From Bacteroidales bacterium (GTDB lineage Bacteria > Bacteroidota > Bacteroidia > Bacteroidales > P3): a stretch of 64,000 nt of DNA. A program made the position numbers and the translations under genes. Below are positions 45,491 through 55,614 of this stretch, one piece after another. The DNA lies in contig JAIKVZ010000012.1 in assembly GCA_024685285.1 (NCBI GenBank), positions 38,449 to 102,448 on the forward strand. Reading direction: 5' to 3'. Position 1 is the first letter of the stretch. The number at the start of each line of letters is the position of its first letter. The notes under the pieces are model-generated. The model was given only the letters and a program-made list of their open reading frames with translations, ran no database searches and was not told where the DNA came from.

Positions 45491-46738
45491 TCAGATGTTT
45501 TGCCCTGCTGCATAGCCGGTTGTAAACGCCAACTGCAGGTTGTAGCCTCCGGTGTCGGCGTCGAGGTCGAGCACCTCGCCTGCAAAATAGAGTCCTTCGA
45601 CCAGGCGCGACTCCATGTTTTTGGGGTTCACCTCGTCGAGGCTCACGCCGCCCTGTGTCACCACCGCCTCGTTGTAGCCGCGGGTGCCGCAGAGGGTGAA
45701 TTCGGCCCCTTTAAGGAATGCCAGCAGCCGCTTGCGCTCGGCGGCGTTGATTTGGTGGAGCCGCTTGTAGTATTCTATGTGCAGCCGTTTCAGCGCCATC
45801 GGCACCAGTTCGGCCGGCAACCAGAGACGCAGGGCGTCGTTGAAGAGGCGGGTCCCGTTTTGGTCGAAGTCGCGTTGCAGGCGCCGGTCGAGGTCGCCGG
45901 CGGGCACAGCGGGTTTCAGGTCCAGTTTGGCTTTGAGCTGGTGGCCTTCGTTCAGCAGGCGGCTCACGTGGCGGCTTGCCGAGAGGGCTATGGGGCCGCC
46001 GAGGCCGTCGGGAGTGAAGGTGAGTTCGCCGAAGTGGCTGCACAGCTCGCGGCCGTCGGTGTCGGTGACGCTCAGGCTCACGTTGCGGAGGCCGAAGCCC
46101 ACCGCCTCGGGCGGTATGGGCTCGACGCATACCAGGGGCACCAACGAGGGTACCTGAGGCACCACGGTGTGACCCGCGTCGGCGGCGAAAGTATAGCCTG
46201 CACCGGTGGAGCCGGTTGTGGGGTAGGAGAGACCTCCTGTGGCCACAAGCACGTGCTGTGCCGCAACGCGCTGCCCGTCCATAAGGCGCACGCCGCAGAT
46301 GTGGCGCCGGGGTTCGTCGGCGGTAATCAGGGCACGCACGCCGCAGTTTTTGCGTATCTCGACATTTGGGCTCTCCTCAAGTTCTGTCACCAAGGCAAGG
46401 AATATGTCGAGTGCTTTGCCGCTGGTGGGGTACACGCGGTTGCCGCGCTCTACGGTCAGCGGCACCCCGCGGCTTTCAAAGTAGTCCATGAGCTCGCGGT
46501 TGAAGAAACGCGATGCCGAGTTGCGCAAAAAGCGGCTGTCGGAGCCCACATGGGTTAGGAAGTCGCGCAGCGGAGCCGTGTTGGTGAGGTTGCAGCGGCC
46601 TTTGCCGGTTATGCGCAGTTTGAGCCCCGGCTGTCCCATCTTTTCAAGCAGCAGCACATGGCGGCCTCGTTTGGCGGCGGTGGCGGCAGCCATCATGCCG
46701 GCGGCGCCGGCACCGATAACAATGGCATCGGGTTCCAT
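45491..46738 (-). CDS. NAD(P)/FAD-dependent oxidoreductase, HI0933 family
   Basis: 415 residues. The dinucleotide motif AIVIGAGAAGMMAAATAAKRG opens the protein; MGQPGLKLRITGKGRCNLTN and LVATGGLSYPTTGSTGAGY are typical of the HI0933/YhiN family, as is the ending GLYFAGEVLDLDADTGGYNLQLAFTTGYAAG. The biochemical function is poorly defined. The ATG at 46738 overlaps the upstream stop by one base (TGATG); a GTG at 46741 is possible. Confidence 0.93.
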   Translation of the reverse strand: MEPDAIVIGAGAAGMMAAATAAKRGRHVLLLEKMGQPGLKLRITGKGRCNLTNTAPLRDFLTHVGSDSRFLRNSASRFFNRELMDYFESRGVPLTVERGNRVYPTSGKALDIFLALVTELEESPNVEIRKNCGVRALITADEPRRHICGVRLMDGQRVAAQHVLVATGGLSYPTTGSTGAGYTFAADAGHTVVPQVPSLVPLVCVEPIPPEAVGFGLRNVSLSVTDTDGRELCSHFGELTFTPDGLGGPIALSASRHVSRLLNEGHQLKAKLDLKPAVPAGDLDRRLQRDFDQNGTRLFNDALRLWLPAELVPMALKRLHIEYYKRLHQINAAERKRLLAFLKGAEFTLCGTRGYNEAVVTQGGVSLDEVNPKNMESRLVEGLYFAGEVLDLDADTGGYNLQLAFTTGYAAGQNI

Positions 46739-47577
46739 CACACCCGCGCTGAGACGTTGATGTAATCTTCAGGGTGAATGCAGAGTACGGGTATCTGCGA
46801 GCGGTGTACTATCTGTTGGGCGTTGGTGCCGAGGAACAGCTGCGAAATGATTTTGTCCTGCTCGGTGTTTATGATTACGAGGTCGGCCTGTATGCCGTCG
46901 GCAAACCCGAGCACGCTGTCTGAGTAGTCGCTGTATTTCTGTATGGTGGTTGAGTAGCGGACCTGTTCCTGCTCCAAATAGTCGGTGGCCTGCTTCATGT
47001 AGGTGCGCAGCGAGATCTCTTCCTCGTCGATATCAAGCAGACCGAGAATGCACACCTCGGCGTCGAACACCTTGGCCATGGACGATGCGGGCGGCACCTT
47101 TTGGCGTGAGTTGGCGTTGACACGCAGCGGCACCACGATACGCTCTAATTTCTTGTGGAAATTGAATCCCTCGCGGATGGTGAGCACGGGACACGAGGCC
47201 TCCTGCACAATGCGCACGGCTGTGGACCCCATGAGGTATTTCTCGAACCCCGAGGCACCGTTGGTGCCAATGACCATCATGGTGGCGTCTTCGCGCCGCG
47301 CCACGGCGGCCAGACCGGCGCCCACTTTGCCGTGGTATACCTCGAAGCGCATACGCCCGCCTTTGAGGCGCGGCTGCCACTCGGCGCACAGCGAGGCCAG
47401 TTTCTCCTCGGCCAGATGTGACATGATGTTCATCTGATCGCTCGGCATAAGTATCTTAGCCCTCTGAGCCCATACCAGCAGAATGTCGTTGTTCATGCGG
47501 TTGGCAATATCTATTGCCAGTTCGAGGGCCACGTAAGACCCGCTCGAGAAATCGGTTCCAACTACGATAGTTTTCAT
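46738..47577 (-). CDS. Universal stress protein, tandem two-domain form
   Basis: 279 residues, two UspA folds. The first starts MKTIVVGTDFSSGSYVALELAIDIA and contains the ATP-binding signature MVIGTNGASGFEKYLMGSTAVRIVQEASCPVLTI. The second (from about 150, ERIVVPLRVNANSRQK) has diverged at its nucleotide-binding loop (FLGTNAQQIVHRSQIPVLCI), suggesting only one domain binds ATP. The ATG at 47577 fits the domain start better than the one at 47592. It is probably co-transcribed with the oxidoreductase. Confidence 0.92.
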   Translation of the reverse strand: MKTIVVGTDFSSGSYVALELAIDIANRMNNDILLVWAQRAKILMPSDQMNIMSHLAEEKLASLCAEWQPRLKGGRMRFEVYHGKVGAGLAAVARREDATMMVIGTNGASGFEKYLMGSTAVRIVQEASCPVLTIREGFNFHKKLERIVVPLRVNANSRQKVPPASSMAKVFDAEVCILGLLDIDEEEISLRTYMKQATDYLEQEQVRYSTTIQKYSDYSDSVLGFADGIQADLVIINTEQDKIISQLFLGTNAQQIVHRSQIPVLCIHPEDYINVSARV

Positions 47578-47666
47578 TTCTTGGTGTAGCACTTTAAATA
47601 TATAAAACGCTTTTTTTTTACATTTATTATGTGACGACGCAATTTTTTTTCAAAAAAAACGTTCTT

Positions 47667-48698
47667 ATGAGTATGAACGACAACCTTGACAGCCGTGCCG
47701 TCTCGGCACAGGAGAAGGACTTGGAGCGTGCGCTGCGCCCGTCGGGCTTCAGCAGTTTTGCCGGCCAACACCAGGTGGTGGAGAACCTCAAGGTCTTTGT
47801 GCGTGCCGCCCGCGACCGTGGTGAGCCGCTGGATCATGTGCTGCTCTACGGCCCTCCGGGTTTGGGCAAGACAACCCTCAGCAACATCATTGCCAACGAA
47901 CTGGGTGTGAGCATCAAGACCACCAGCGGCCCTGTGCTCGACAAGCCGGGAGACCTGGCGGGTCTGCTCACCTCGCTGCAGGCCAACGACGTGCTTTTTA
48001 TTGACGAGATTCATCGCCTCTCGCCTGTGGTGGAGGAGTATCTCTACTCGGCAATGGAGGATTTCCGCATAGACATCATGATTGAGAGTGGTCCGGCGGC
48101 GCGCTCGGTGCAGCTCAACCTCAAACCTTTCACCCTCATCGGCGCCACCACCCGCAGCGGTATGCTAACCGCCCCGTTGCGTGCCCGCTTCGGCATCAAC
48201 TGCCGTCTGGAATATTACGATGCAGAGACCCTGACCAAGATTGTCAACCGCTCGGCCGCCCTTTTGCAGGTCAAGATTACCAGCGAGAGCGCCATCGAGA
48301 TAGCCCGTCGCAGTCGCGGCACTCCCCGCATTGCCAACCGCTTGCTGCGCCGTGTGCGCGATTTTGCGCAGGTGAAGGGCGACGGCACCATAACCCTCGA
48401 CATAGCACGCTTTGCTTTGCAGGCCCTCAATGTCGACCGTAACGGTCTCGACGATATGGACATCCGCATTCTGGCCACCATCATCGACAAGTTCAAGGGT
48501 GGACCCGTGGGGGTCAACACCATAGCCACCGCTGTGGGCGAGGAGCCCGGCACCGTCGAGGAGGTATACGAACCGTACCTCATACAGGAGGGCTATCTTA
48601 TGCGTACTCCCCGAGGTCGCGAGGCCACACCGTTAGCCTACCAGCACTTGGGCAAAATCAAGACCGACGGCGCCCAGCAGACCCTCTTCAACTCTTGA
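47667..48698 (+). CDS. ruvB: Holliday junction branch migration helicase RuvB
   Basis: 343 residues, AAA+ motor of Ruv[25 protein letters not shown] (Walker A), [23 protein letters not shown] (Walker B), sensor region [20 protein letters not shown], arginine finger and the C-terminal winged helix ([23 protein letters not shown]). The start is taken as ATG 47667; ATG 47673 is equally possible. A terminator follows. Confidence 0.97.
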   Translation: MSMNDNLDSRAVSAQEKDLERALRPSGFSSFAGQHQVVENLKVFVRAARDRGEPLDHVLLYGPPGLGKTTLSNIIANELGVSIKTTSGPVLDKPGDLAGLLTSLQANDVLFIDEIHRLSPVVEEYLYSAMEDFRIDIMIESGPAARSVQLNLKPFTLIGATTRSGMLTAPLRARFGINCRLEYYDAETLTKIVNRSAALLQVKITSESAIEIARRSRGTPRIANRLLRRVRDFAQVKGDGTITLDIARFALQALNVDRNGLDDMDIRILATIIDKFKGGPVGVNTIATAVGEEPGTVEEVYEPYLIQEGYLMRTPRGREATPLAYQHLGKIKTDGAQQTLFNS

Positions 48699-48740
48699 CA
48701 CCCAAAAGGTGGCCAAAACTGAAACATACACAAAAAAAGA

Positions 48741-48786
48741 ATTCCACAATTTGCTCATTTTGAGTTATTTGTGGAATTTTTTTTTG
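48741..48786 (+). terminator. Intrinsic terminator after ruvB
   Basis: ATTCCACAA (48741-48749) pairs with TTGTGGAAT (48769-48777), followed by nine T; the loop is long and AT-rich. A preceding A-run makes it possibly bidirectional, serving the tRNA-Leu pair as well. Confidence 0.8.
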
Positions 48787-48790
48787 CTAG

Positions 48791-48872
48791 TGCCCAGAAC
48801 AGGACTTGAACCTGCACTCCTTTCGAAATACGCACCTGAAACGTACGCGTCTACCAATTCCGCCATCTGGGC
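48791..48872 (-). tRNA. tRNA-Leu (CAG)
   Basis: 82-nt class II tRNA, acceptor GCCCAGA/TCTGGGC, D-arm GGCGGAATTGGTAGACGC, anticodon loop TTCAGGT giving CAG, variable arm around TTTCGAAAGGA, T-loop GTTCAAGTC, discriminator A; CCA not encoded. Confidence 0.95.
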
Positions 48873-48917
48873 TTCTCTCTATCAGCACCCTAAAATCACA
48901 CTCTCTATTAAAAAATG

Positions 48918-49001
48918 TGCCCAGGACAAGACTTGAACTTGCACGCCTTAATCGGCACTACCCCCTCAAAGTAGCGTGTCTACCAATTCCACCACCTGGG
49001 C
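48918..49001 (-). tRNA. tRNA-Leu (GAG)
   Basis: 84-nt class II tRNA, acceptor GCCCAGG/CCTGGGC, anticodon loop TTGAGGG giving GAG, variable arm around GTGCCGATTAAGGCGT, T-loop GTTCAAGTC, discriminator A; CCA not encoded. It lies 45 nt upstream of tRNA-Leu (CAG) on the same transcript. Confidence 0.95.
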
Positions 49002-49049
49002 TGAACTCTTGCGAGTACTTTCACGGTTTATATCTCTCGAAAGCGGGTG

Positions 49050-49080
49050 CAAAAGTAATACTTTTTTTGCACGTGGCAAA
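49050..49080 (-). promoter_or_regulatory. Promoter of the tRNA-Leu pair
   Basis: Minus strand: TTTG (49080-49077), 19 bp, TACTTTTG (49057-49050), embedded in AAATTTTGCCAC, nearly the same layout as the tRNA-Asn promoter. Predicted leader about 45 nt. Confidence 0.88.
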
Positions 49081-49240
49081 ATTTTTTTTTGTTTTTGTTG
49101 TATTTTTTTTGCAAATATTTGTAAAGCAAAGTTTTGCGAAGAGAGTGGTGTTTGAATATGAAGTAAGCATACGCTGTCATAAAGGTCTCTACGGAGGCTG
49201 TGCCAGCTTTTTTTGGGGTGCTGTAAAGTAGTCTTGTGGA

Positions 49241-52200
49241 CTACTGTTCGGTGTCGCCGTATGCGGCTTGGGCGAACCAAGTGAGGTATGCCCCTACGTC
49301 GCGAGGGTTGTTACCGATGAAGTAACGTAGGGTGCCGAGACCTTCTGAGCTCACTTTGCGGCTCTCAAGAGGTATGGCCTTCACCAAGTCGACCCATTCG
49401 CCGGAACTGGAGTAGAGGGTGAGCTCCTGGCTACCGAAGTCGAAACGGAAATAGTACCAGTGGTCGTTGGCGGCCTGCAAGTATATGGTCATTAACTGGC
49501 TGTTGCCGCGCTTGTTGATGTTGATTTTGACCTTGACTTGCAGGTTGACCTGCTTGCCGCCCACACTGACCAAGTTGGTGCGGCCGTCGTAGTAGTAGCC
49601 CAGCACTGGCGAGTACTGCCACTTGATATTGTCGAACACAAGGGTTTGGTCGAAAATTTTGGGTAGTTTGTCGAAACTGCCGGTGGCTGCATACTGCGAG
49701 TAGGCGGACGAGCCCTGTTCGGAGCCGAGGTAGTACATAAGTGCGTGGCGCATGGGCTTGTTGGTAACGGCAGCGGCGGGCTTGAGGCGCAGGTCGGCGG
49801 TGAGTGCCGAGGCCAATTTCTCTGTTATCTGCTTGTTAATCGGGAAACCTACAGCAAAGACGCTGTTGAGTCGCATATCGGCGTCGTTCTGCAAACTCAG
49901 ACGAGCCATTCCGTAGCCCAACAGGTTGGCTTGTGTACGCTTTAGAGCAAAGTTGAGCGGGCCTTCGCCTTCCACTACGCAGGCAGCGAGGTCCATACTC
50001 AAGTATGGTGCGGCCACTTCGTCGATGGCCGCAAGTTTGGCTTCGGAGCCGATAAGGTATTTGTTTAGGTTCTTGTTGTATGTTAAAACGCCGTGGGCAC
50101 CGAGCAGTTCGTTGTCGGCCGGGCGCTCCTTGGTGAGGAAGGCTGCACGTGGTTCGAGAGTGGATTTGTCCATAAGTACCGAGGCTGTTATGCGGTTGCC
50201 GCGCCAGTCGGTTGGCAGCTCTGGCACGGTTATGTGCACGGCAGCAGGGTCGGTGTAGCCAGCATAGGCCAACAAACCCATTTTGTCGGTCTCCAAACAC
50301 TCCTGCAGCAGGCGCACACCACCGTCGAAGTAGAAGTGTTCTTGGTTGCCCTCAACTCTCACCTTGCCGGCGAACCCGAAAGCTGAGTTAATGGTGAAAC
50401 GGGCGCTGTCGGCAATGTCTCCTGTGGCAGTGGTCACTCCGCCAGGAGTCTCTATTTTGGACAGCAGAATGGGGTGTTGTTCATCGTTTTCGTCGGTGTA
50501 GTATATTGTGCCGCGTCCAGAGTATGCTTCGGCCGACTCGATGGTTAGTGATGCATCGAATATGTGGTGGAATACAGTCTGTCCGTTGGCTATCAGTTGG
50601 GCTCCTGTAAGCGGGGCTATCTTTCCGCCGCGGCGTATAAAAAGGGTGTCGGCCCCGGGGGCTATATAGGCATCGGCCGACTTTACGAGATATACCCCTT
50701 GGCAGCTCAATGAGCCTTGCTCGTAGTTATAAGCTGAACTAAGGGCATGAAACTCAAGCCGTTTCTGCGCAGGGTCGGTGCTCACAAAGTGGGCTCCTGG
50801 TAGCGAGCGTCGGTCAATGCGCTCTCGTAGCGTCAGTCCTGCCATGCCGTCGTCGCTTTCGCTGCTGCTGTTGATGAGGGCTAAATTACGGTGCTCCATA
50901 TCCCATGTGAACTTGTCGGCATACGATTCGTATTTAGCCAGCCGTAGCTCGGTTTTTTGCATTTCGCCATTGGTCTGGAAGGTGGCTATATGTTCTTCGA
51001 AGTCGACATTAGAGGTTACGTTGCTTGCCGTAAAGGCTATGTTGTTGAATGTGCGACTATTGAGAGTGAAGTCGGTTACAGTGGCATTCATCTCTGTGGT
51101 CTGCAGCGCAAATCGGTCTGAACGCAGCGTGCCTTCTCCTCGTGTCACAGTGCCTGCAGCCGAGGCACCTGAGGGTTGTAGCGCAAGCCGACCTGCCAGT
51201 GTTGCCATATCGTTGTAAAGGTTAATTTGGTCACCTTTGCGCAAGGGTGTCACCGACATAGAGTCTAAATAGGGCAGCCAGTGTATGGCCAAGAGACCGC
51301 CGTGGCCTTCGGGGAACCCCTGCTCGGGTCGTAGCAAGAATGTGTCGGTGGTGGCAAGCATTGAGTCTGGCAAAAAGAGGAAGTTTTTGGCGTGGGCAGT
51401 GGCTGCTAAATACTGGAGTTTACCGCTACCGTGCAGGCCTTTTTGGTCAAGTTGGAGTTTTTTGAAGTAGCGTCCCCTATCACGATAGGCTGGCAGTCCT
51501 GTCTCGGGCGTCTGGATGGAAAACCCCAAGTGGTAGTCGCGTTGCACTGTAAGTGGCTCTGTAATGTCTGGAAATATGCCAGCCGAAGTGAGCACGCCAC
51601 TAAACCGAAGACTATCCGTCTTAAAGTCGCCTAAACTATAAAGAGTGAATGGAGTGAGTGTGTAGTAGAATTTGTCACGACTGTACTGGCCATGCTGTAT
51701 GGTTGGCATATCGTAGTATACATGACTGTTCTCCAGACTGTTGAATATAGGATACTGCTTGTTTTTCTTAAGTCCGCTGTGGTTGTCGGGCTCGTCAATC
51801 TGCAAGGTACCCACTAAGTTGAGCAACGGAGTTAGAACTATGTGGTCAGAGTCGGGGTCGGAGAACATTGTGACGTAAAAGAACATCGAATCGATTTTGG
51901 GCAGATCAAAACTGTACTTGTCGTATGAGAAAGTTGCATCGGTGACAAAGAATATGAATTTGCCCACGTTGATTTGACCCGAAAATGCGAGGTCGCGGTT
52001 GCGTCCCATACGCAATTTGCCGTTGCGGGGATATATCACCACTTGCTGGCTGTCGCTCACTACAAAGCGGTTAACACCTGACATCATCAATGCTGCACTA
52101 TCGAGGCTCATGAGAGCGTTTGTGCCCTGTGAAGTAGATTCAATAGCGATGGCGTCAAAGTCATAGTCTTTGGCTTTGCGATAGGCAAACACGTAGTCGT

Positions 52201-53743
52201 AGAGCTTAGGTTTCACTTCCACACGGCCGGTATTGTCATTGTAAGCCACTAAACCAGAACTTGTCAAGTTGTGAATCATGAGCTTGGTTTGTGTAATGTC
52301 GAGTCCGATAAAGTCTGAAAAGCGTTTTATACCAAACGTGCTACCATTCGACTCAGCAAAGTCGTGTACCCTCAGTATGGGATTCACTTCATCAATGCCC
52401 TGTATCTCGCGGAATTTTTTATAGGTGTAATAATTGGCCGACTCGAAAGTGGCGAACGTGTTGAGTCCTGACTGGCCGGTGGTGGCAAAGTCGAGCAGGC
52501 CAGAGTCGGTGTGCCACGTTATTTCCTCGCAGTAGATATCAAGCTGGTGATAGGTGTCGGTGTAGGGGCTGTAAAAACTGCGCTTGGCATCGTTGATAAG
52601 AGTTACTTTATGGTCAGCAACCTGGTATCGCACCAGTATGCCGTTGTTGTATATAGAGTCGTCGTCGCCAAGGTAGAAAGCCACGGTGGCGTTTTCGCTT
52701 ACGGCGCGGTCGGGGCTGATGGTGAACTTACGCGAACTAACAGCCAACTGCTTGCGGCCGCCTCGATAGAATATCAAGGTGGCTTCATGTTCGCTGTCGG
52801 CTGTTATGAATTTTGAACCGTTCATCATGAAACTGCCGCTATAGTCAACGCCGGGCAGTATGTCTTTGATAACAAAGTCTTTCTGGTAGGAGCGAAATCT
52901 GGGGAAACTGTATTTGCCTTGTTCCACAGGATTGCTTACGGCATCCTCCACGCATCCAAGGATGGGGCTCGAGAAGTATTTGGTATTGACAAACTCGACC
53001 GAGTCGGCTTTGAATTTTGGAAGTTTTACCGTCGCCTCATAACTTTTTAGGTCGGCCCAGCATTCAGTGCGAGATAAACCGGTACGGCTCCAGTCAATAT
53101 AGCCGCCTTGCCCGTGCCAGATGCCGTTGGTGTAGCTGAACCATCCTCGTGTTTGGTGAATGGAGCTGGCATCGCGATTGGAACTGAAAGTAAGGTCCAT
53201 GGGTTGGGGAAATGTCACTATTATTTCGCCACCTCCGGTACCGAGGGAGAATGTTGTGCCCGGAGCAAAACTCCAGTCAGAAGAACTTGAGTGATACAAT
53301 TTGTTTTCAGTGAGCAACTCTTGACTGAAATTAACGTAGTTGTTTACTGCCTTGGCTTTGTTTCCGCCACTTGCTATGATGTTGAATGCGTTTAGCCAAC
53401 CGTCTATCATTTGGCTCGATGTGCTGGCGTAGGTTGTTATAGCCTCTGTGAGTTGGCTGCCTTCGGGGGTTGGCTTGAGGTGTGCTTTCTGAATATAAGT
53501 ATATACTTCGGCTACACGCTGCTGGGTGGCGTCTGGCAGAGCCTCATAGACAGGGCGGAACTGCTTTATGAGTTTGGTATTGTCTTTCTTTTTGGAGTCG
53601 TCCGAAGTGTTGGAATTGAGGAATTCCAACACCTGATCGGGTAGTCCGTCAGGACTGAATGTTATAGTCTTGCTTTTCTGGGCCTGAAGGGTCATTACTG
53701 CAAAACAGCATAGAATGTAGGCCAATAGGTGTTTGTATTTCAT
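49241..53743 (-). CDS. 1,500-residue exported protein of unknown function, last gene of the Gtr-like operon
   Basis: A signal peptide (HLLAYILCCFAVMTLQAQ) precedes about 1,480 residues dominated by short beta strands with frequent aromatic and glycine turns. A helical N-terminal segment (about 25-160) includes LEFLNSNTSDDSKKKDN and LPDATQQRVAEVYTYIQKAHLKP. No membrane helix, LPXTG or type IX signal is visible; it ends AAYGDTEQ. I do not recognise a named domain; the strand pattern recalls large periplasmic or outer-membrane beta-helix proteins, which is inference. Its ATG overlaps the stop of the GT-C-like gene by 4 nt (ATGA), so it is translated as part of the glycosylation operon. Confidence 0.8.
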   Translation of the reverse strand: MKYKHLLAYILCCFAVMTLQAQKSKTITFSPDGLPDQVLEFLNSNTSDDSKKKDNTKLIKQFRPVYEALPDATQQRVAEVYTYIQKAHLKPTPEGSQLTEAITTYASTSSQMIDGWLNAFNIIASGGNKAKAVNNYVNFSQELLTENKLYHSSSSDWSFAPGTTFSLGTGGGEIIVTFPQPMDLTFSSNRDASSIHQTRGWFSYTNGIWHGQGGYIDWSRTGLSRTECWADLKSYEATVKLPKFKADSVEFVNTKYFSSPILGCVEDAVSNPVEQGKYSFPRFRSYQKDFVIKDILPGVDYSGSFMMNGSKFITADSEHEATLIFYRGGRKQLAVSSRKFTISPDRAVSENATVAFYLGDDDSIYNNGILVRYQVADHKVTLINDAKRSFYSPYTDTYHQLDIYCEEITWHTDSGLLDFATTGQSGLNTFATFESANYYTYKKFREIQGIDEVNPILRVHDFAESNGSTFGIKRFSDFIGLDITQTKLMIHNLTSSGLVAYNDNTGRVEVKPKLYDYVFAYRKAKDYDFDAIAIESTSQGTNALMSLDSAALMMSGVNRFVVSDSQQVVIYPRNGKLRMGRNRDLAFSGQINVGKFIFFVTDATFSYDKYSFDLPKIDSMFFYVTMFSDPDSDHIVLTPLLNLVGTLQIDEPDNHSGLKKNKQYPIFNSLENSHVYYDMPTIQHGQYSRDKFYYTLTPFTLYSLGDFKTDSLRFSGVLTSAGIFPDITEPLTVQRDYHLGFSIQTPETGLPAYRDRGRYFKKLQLDQKGLHGSGKLQYLAATAHAKNFLFLPDSMLATTDTFLLRPEQGFPEGHGGLLAIHWLPYLDSMSVTPLRKGDQINLYNDMATLAGRLALQPSGASAAGTVTRGEGTLRSDRFALQTTEMNATVTDFTLNSRTFNNIAFTASNVTSNVDFEEHIATFQTNGEMQKTELRLAKYESYADKFTWDMEHRNLALINSSSESDDGMAGLTLRERIDRRSLPGAHFVSTDPAQKRLEFHALSSAYNYEQGSLSCQGVYLVKSADAYIAPGADTLFIRRGGKIAPLTGAQLIANGQTVFHHIFDASLTIESAEAYSGRGTIYYTDENDEQHPILLSKIETPGGVTTATGDIADSARFTINSAFGFAGKVRVEGNQEHFYFDGGVRLLQECLETDKMGLLAYAGYTDPAAVHITVPELPTDWRGNRITASVLMDKSTLEPRAAFLTKERPADNELLGAHGVLTYNKNLNKYLIGSEAKLAAIDEVAAPYLSMDLAACVVEGEGPLNFALKRTQANLLGYGMARLSLQNDADMRLNSVFAVGFPINKQITEKLASALTADLRLKPAAAVTNKPMRHALMYYLGSEQGSSAYSQYAATGSFDKLPKIFDQTLVFDNIKWQYSPVLGYYYDGRTNLVSVGGKQVNLQVKVKININKRGNSQLMTIYLQAANDHWYYFRFDFGSQELTLYSSSGEWVDLVKAIPLESRKVSSEGLGTLRYFIGNNPRDVGAYLTWFAQAAYGDTEQ

Positions 53744-55614
53744 ATATTGTTGTCTGTCATGTTGCTAATTAAGATGCTGCGAGGGTCGAGCCCTGTACCA
53801 TCTATGGCGAAGTGGGTTATCTTTGAATTGCGTTCCGCACTTACCGGCAGCATTTGGGTGTGGCCAGAAACAGTGTAAATCACAACGAATTCTTTGTTTG
53901 GCGAGAGGTAAAAAACATCGGCGTGCGAAGTCGACAGGGCACTGTCGGTGTTGGCAGGCATACTGTCAAGCTTGGCGATGGCCATCAGCAACTCGCAGTT
54001 GCTATGGCTCTCGACGGCGTGCAGATAATACACCGGAGCATCGGGATTTGTAGATATCATTTCAGCGAGCCGCTGACTGTCAACGGTACTCGATATTTCT
54101 CGTTTGGCACGGAAATTGATATATCTTTCAAGGAGCTTGCGAACAGTGTCGCTGGTTAGGCTATAGGCTGTTGGCGAGGTGGTGTTGAATTCGTGCAGAT
54201 AGAGTATAGCGTTGTCGGGCAGGGTGTCGAAATAGCCCTCGCGAGCCATGAGGTCTATGGCCGTGAAACGGTTCTGGCTCTTGACCCACTCGCGACCTAT
54301 GTGTTCGTTGCTGTAGCTGGTTACCACCGATGTTGCCAACAATGCCGCACACCATGCTGCCCTTAGGGGGCACTGCCATTTTGTCAGCCCTACTGCCTTG
54401 ATGGTGGCAGTGAATGCTATGACTATGCCAAGCATGACGCCGAAGTATGAGAAAAACGAAGTTACGTAGCATCTCACGGCACCAAACCATTCAGAGTTGT
54501 ATTTTTCTGAAATGGCCAAGGGTATGTGTACGGCAAATGCCAAGACAACCGCTACAGTTGCAGCTACGCCGAGTCGGCGCCAACTTATGTTGCGCAAACT
54601 TGTTCGACCGCCGAGCCACCACAACAGGGCGCATTGCAGCAGAGCACCAATCCTCACAGAGGACGAGGCATGGGTGAGGATGGGTAGCAAACCGTTGCGG
54701 TGTCCGGCTATCAGTTGCGAGTTGGCGGCTACAAGGTCAGTATTGTAAGCATAGACTTGGCCGGGCAGGTTGACTCGTGTGAGGTCCATGAGCACTTTGA
54801 CAAAGTTAGAGCCACTGAACGATGATGCAAACAGTGTACCCGTATATACTGCCGAATTTGGCACCGCTGCTGCCAGCCAGGCCCTATAGCCAAAGTAGCA
54901 ACCACAATATAGCAATACTGAACCTACGGTCGGTGCAAGTTCCTGCCACATATTTCGGCTACGTAATGCATCGGTCAGCCCTTTGGTGCGCCAGTGCTGC
55001 AATGCAATGGCCACGGCAAACAAACCTGTGAGCAGCACATAGACTTCGTAGAACAGGCACGACGCGAACAGAGCCGCGCCCATGAGCCATAGCCGCCACC
55101 GCCCTCCACTGCGTTGGTAGTTGAAGTAGAGCAGTATGCCATACATGAATAAGATGAGGCTGAATGTAAAGTAGAACGGGTAGTTTGTTGTGGGCATGAA
55201 GTAGAAGTCGGGCGTTATGGTTGTGTAGGCCACCAACATAAGTAGAGTGAGCACGGCAGCCGGTTGTGATTGCAGTCCGCGCCCTACCAAGTAGGCAAAC
55301 AGGGCGTAGCACGCCAACAAGGTGATGTATTGCACAGTTTTGGTATAGGCAAAACTGTCTATGAGGTAGGGTATGTAGTAGAAGTATTTGGTTATGAGAA
55401 AGTAGAAGCGGCCTGAATAGCGCGCATAGCGCAGATGGTCGGCTTGCCAGTCGTTCCAGGTACTTTGCGCCGTGATGAAGTATTCGAGGTCGTCGATGTT
55501 GCAGAAACCAATTTTGAAGAATGGCAGTAGCGCAAGCAGGGTCGTTGCCACCAGAGCGACGCCCACTGTCAATTTTGTGCTGAGTGCTATGTTTTGATGT
55601 GTATGGCGTGTCAT
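53740..55614 (-). CDS. GT-C-like membrane glycosyltransferase, paralogue 2 of a tandem pair
   Basis: 624 residues. About eleven membrane helices are followed by a soluble C-terminal domain of about 180 residues. After the first helix the loop FKIGFCNIDDLEYF carries the double aspartate expected for GT-C enzymes that use polyprenyl-phosphate sugars. Shared with its neighbour: SGRFYFLITKYFYYxPYL, TNYPFYFTFSLILFM, SNEHIGREWVKSQNRFTAI and the ending GLDPRSILISNMT. It may belong to DUF6056 or a related uncharacterised group (recalled, not checked). The start overlaps the upstream gene by 4 nt. Predicted to add a sugar to a surface glycan on the periplasmic side. Confidence 0.72.
   Translation of the reverse strand: MTRHTHQNIALSTKLTVGVALVATTLLALLPFFKIGFCNIDDLEYFITAQSTWNDWQADHLRYARYSGRFYFLITKYFYYIPYLIDSFAYTKTVQYITLLACYALFAYLVGRGLQSQPAAVLTLLMLVAYTTITPDFYFMPTTNYPFYFTFSLILFMYGILLYFNYQRSGGRWRLWLMGAALFASCLFYEVYVLLTGLFAVAIALQHWRTKGLTDALRSRNMWQELAPTVGSVLLYCGCYFGYRAWLAAAVPNSAVYTGTLFASSFSGSNFVKVLMDLTRVNLPGQVYAYNTDLVAANSQLIAGHRNGLLPILTHASSSVRIGALLQCALLWWLGGRTSLRNISWRRLGVAATVAVVLAFAVHIPLAISEKYNSEWFGAVRCYVTSFFSYFGVMLGIVIAFTATIKAVGLTKWQCPLRAAWCAALLATSVVTSYSNEHIGREWVKSQNRFTAIDLMAREGYFDTLPDNAILYLHEFNTTSPTAYSLTSDTVRKLLERYINFRAKREISSTVDSQRLAEMISTNPDAPVYYLHAVESHSNCELLMAIAKLDSMPANTDSALSTSHADVFYLSPNKEFVVIYTVSGHTQMLPVSAERNSKITHFAIDGTGLDPRSILISNMTDNNI

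Noticed and set aside
45500..46558. A 352-codon open frame on the plus strand
   Set aside because: Antisense to the HI0933-family oxidoreductase; composition matches no protein family I know.
47578..47666. Consensus promoter for ruvB
   Set aside because: The divergent gap is AT-rich but contains no TAnnTTTG match in the right place.
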